Assembly: GCF_013170805.1 (NCBI RefSeq)
Contig: NZ_CP051293.1
Coordinates: 5,524,001-5,588,000 of the forward strand
Source of the DNA: Mesorhizobium sp. NZP2077
GTDB lineage: Bacteria; Pseudomonadota; Alphaproteobacteria; Rhizobiales; Rhizobiaceae
DNA: 64,000 nt
Reading direction: 5' to 3'
The notes below the pieces were generated by a model. The model did not search any database, was not told the DNA's origin, and was given only the letters and a program-made list of their open reading frames with translations. Of the stretch, positions 63,117 to 64,000 are shown one piece after another; the stretch's first letter is position 1; every line of letters starts with the position of its first letter. Position numbers and translations under genes: made by a program.

Positions 63117-64000
63117 TCACCCGCCAGCCTTCACCTTCTCGAACATCTTGGCCACATCGTCATTCTGCTTCATTGGTCCGGTGAAGATGGTGGTCTTCAG
63201 CATCACTTCCGGATCGGACGGCAGTTGCAGCTTTTCAAGTTCATCCTTCGCCACGCCGGCGAAGGCGGTTGAGAGCGAGCTGCCATAGCCGTAGGACTGG
63301 ATCAGGAATTTGCCTGAATCGGCATCCAGCCGGCTGTTGATGAAGTCATAGGCGAGATCGACATTCTTGGCATCCTTCAGCATGACGAAGCCGCAGGCCC
63401 AGGTCAGCATGCCTTCCTTTGGCTTCATGAACTCGACCGGCACGCCCTGTTTCTTCAGCGAGGTGGCGGACGCGTTCCAGGTCATGGCGGCGACCAGTTG
63501 GCCGCTGGCCAGCGCCTGCTCGACCGAGGTCATGTCGGTGGTGTAGCTCGACAGCAGCGGGCGCTGTTCGCGCAGCTTTACCGCGACCTTGTCCATCTGC
63601 TCGGGCGTCATGTCGAAGGGGTTTACGCCGGCCAGAAGTGCGGCAACGATCGGCGTGTCGTGGACGGCGTCGATGGTCGCCATGCGGCCGGCATATTGCT
63701 TGTCCCACAGAAGGTTCCAGCTGGCCTCGGGGTTCTTCACCAGATCGGTCCGGTAGAGGATCGAGGTGTTGCCCCAGTCCCACGGCACCATCCAGACCTT
63801 GCCGTCGCCGGCCTGCAGATCGGGCAGGTTCTTGAACACCGGGAAGATCGAATCCCAGTTCTTGATGCGCTTGGTGTCGATCGGCTGCAGCAGGCCTTCC
63901 TTGTTCCAGCGCGCCACCTTGTCGTAGCAGGGATGCGCAATATCCGGGCGGAAGCCGGCCTTGACCTTGGTGAAGGCATCGTCGTCGTCACCGAAGATCG
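63117..64000 (-). CDS. Extracellular solute-binding protein, polyamine type (5' part outside window)
   Basis: The frame is open to the right edge, so the signal peptide and start are outside. The segment VWMVPWDWGNTSILYRTDL, then WNLLWDKQYAGRMATIDAVH and MTWNASATSLKKQGVPVEF are the core of the PotD/PotF family of spermidine/putrescine-binding proteins. It transcribes toward the XRE-cupin gene and potA, with which it forms one uptake locus. The C-terminus ends KMFEKVKAGG. Confidence 0.9.
   Translation of the reverse strand, partial: IFGDDDDAFTKVKAGFRPDIAHPCYDKVARWNKEGLLQPIDTKRIKNWDSIFPVFKNLPDLQAGDGKVWMVPWDWGNTSILYRTDLVKNPEASWNLLWDKQYAGRMATIDAVHDTPIVAALLAGVNPFDMTPEQMDKVAVKLREQRPLLSSYTTDMTSVEQALASGQLVAAMTWNASATSLKKQGVPVEFMKPKEGMLTWACGFVMLKDAKNVDLAYDFINSRLDADSGKFLIQSYGYGSSLSTAFAGVAKDELEKLQLPSDPEVMLKTTIFTGPMKQNDDVAKMFEKVKAGG

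Noticed and set aside
1..64000. tRNA genes and CRISPR arrays
   Set aside because: No T-loop type GGTTCGAATCC pattern with matching acceptor arms and no regularly spaced direct repeats were seen; a tRNA scanner would confirm this.

Overview
The window is a GC-rich chromosomal segment from an alphaproteobacterium of the Rhizobiales, most likely Mesorhizobium or a close relative. This is inferred from rhizobial housekeeping gene order (ribB-aroC, fabI beside a DnaJ-like gene, ispE-moaB), several rhizobial-type intergenic palindromes, a BacA/SbmA-type transporter, BioR boxes, and an F0 operon with separate b and b' subunits. About 70 protein genes are densely packed on both strands. I see no tRNA, rRNA, CRISPR array or prophage. 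The only intact mobile element is an IS481-type insertion sequence at 20384-21715.

Layout. 1-4.7 kb: a truncated histone-deacetylase-like gene, a cobalamin riboswitch in front of bluB, a polytopic membrane protein, and a divergent TetR/MFS efflux pair with three matching operators. 4.7-11.5 kb: ribB (RibBX type), aroC, a DUF1344 protein, a histidine phosphatase, fabI, a DnaJ-like protein, a small surface lipoprotein and pdxH. 11.5-20.3 kb: an acyl-CoA dehydrogenase with an enoyl-CoA hydratase/isomerase behind a LiuR-like palindrome, a DUF1778 remnant, a GH25 protein, purD, a phytanoyl-CoA dioxygenase with a divergent LysR gene, and ubiA. 20.3-31.3 kb: the IS inside an intergenic repeat, a DUF6101 gene, an FAD oxidoreductase with a Sua5-type tsaC, small secreted or acidic proteins, glyS/glyQ and a GNAT gene. 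31.3-43.9 kb: a TPR protein, the bioR/bioY/DUF1284 biotin cluster, polyprenyl synthase, a plus-strand run through an S49 peptidase, ispE and moaB, a second PhyH-like gene, a small glycosyltransferase, a radical SAM protein and rnhB. 44-50.7 kb: atpI-B-E-F'-F, a SleB-type hydrolase and an MFS/LysR pair. 50.7-64 kb: der with a YfgM-like gene, a polysaccharide deacetylase, sbmA/bacA, a YbfB-type MFS, a LysR gene, an M29 aminopeptidase, small stress-type genes, and part of a polyamine-type ABC uptake locus with an embedded XRE-cupin regulator.

The clearest regulatory circuits readable from sequence are B12 control of bluB, TetR control of the efflux pair, and BioR control of bioY and of bioR itself. 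The oddest coding feature is ispE, whose conserved N-terminus lies upstream of any in-frame ATG, GTG or TTG. I found no convincing wholly new multi-gene system; the most testable novelties are the ispE start, the bioY-DUF1284 coupling, the bluB tail overlapping its convergent neighbour, and mosaic repeats that touch coding ends.
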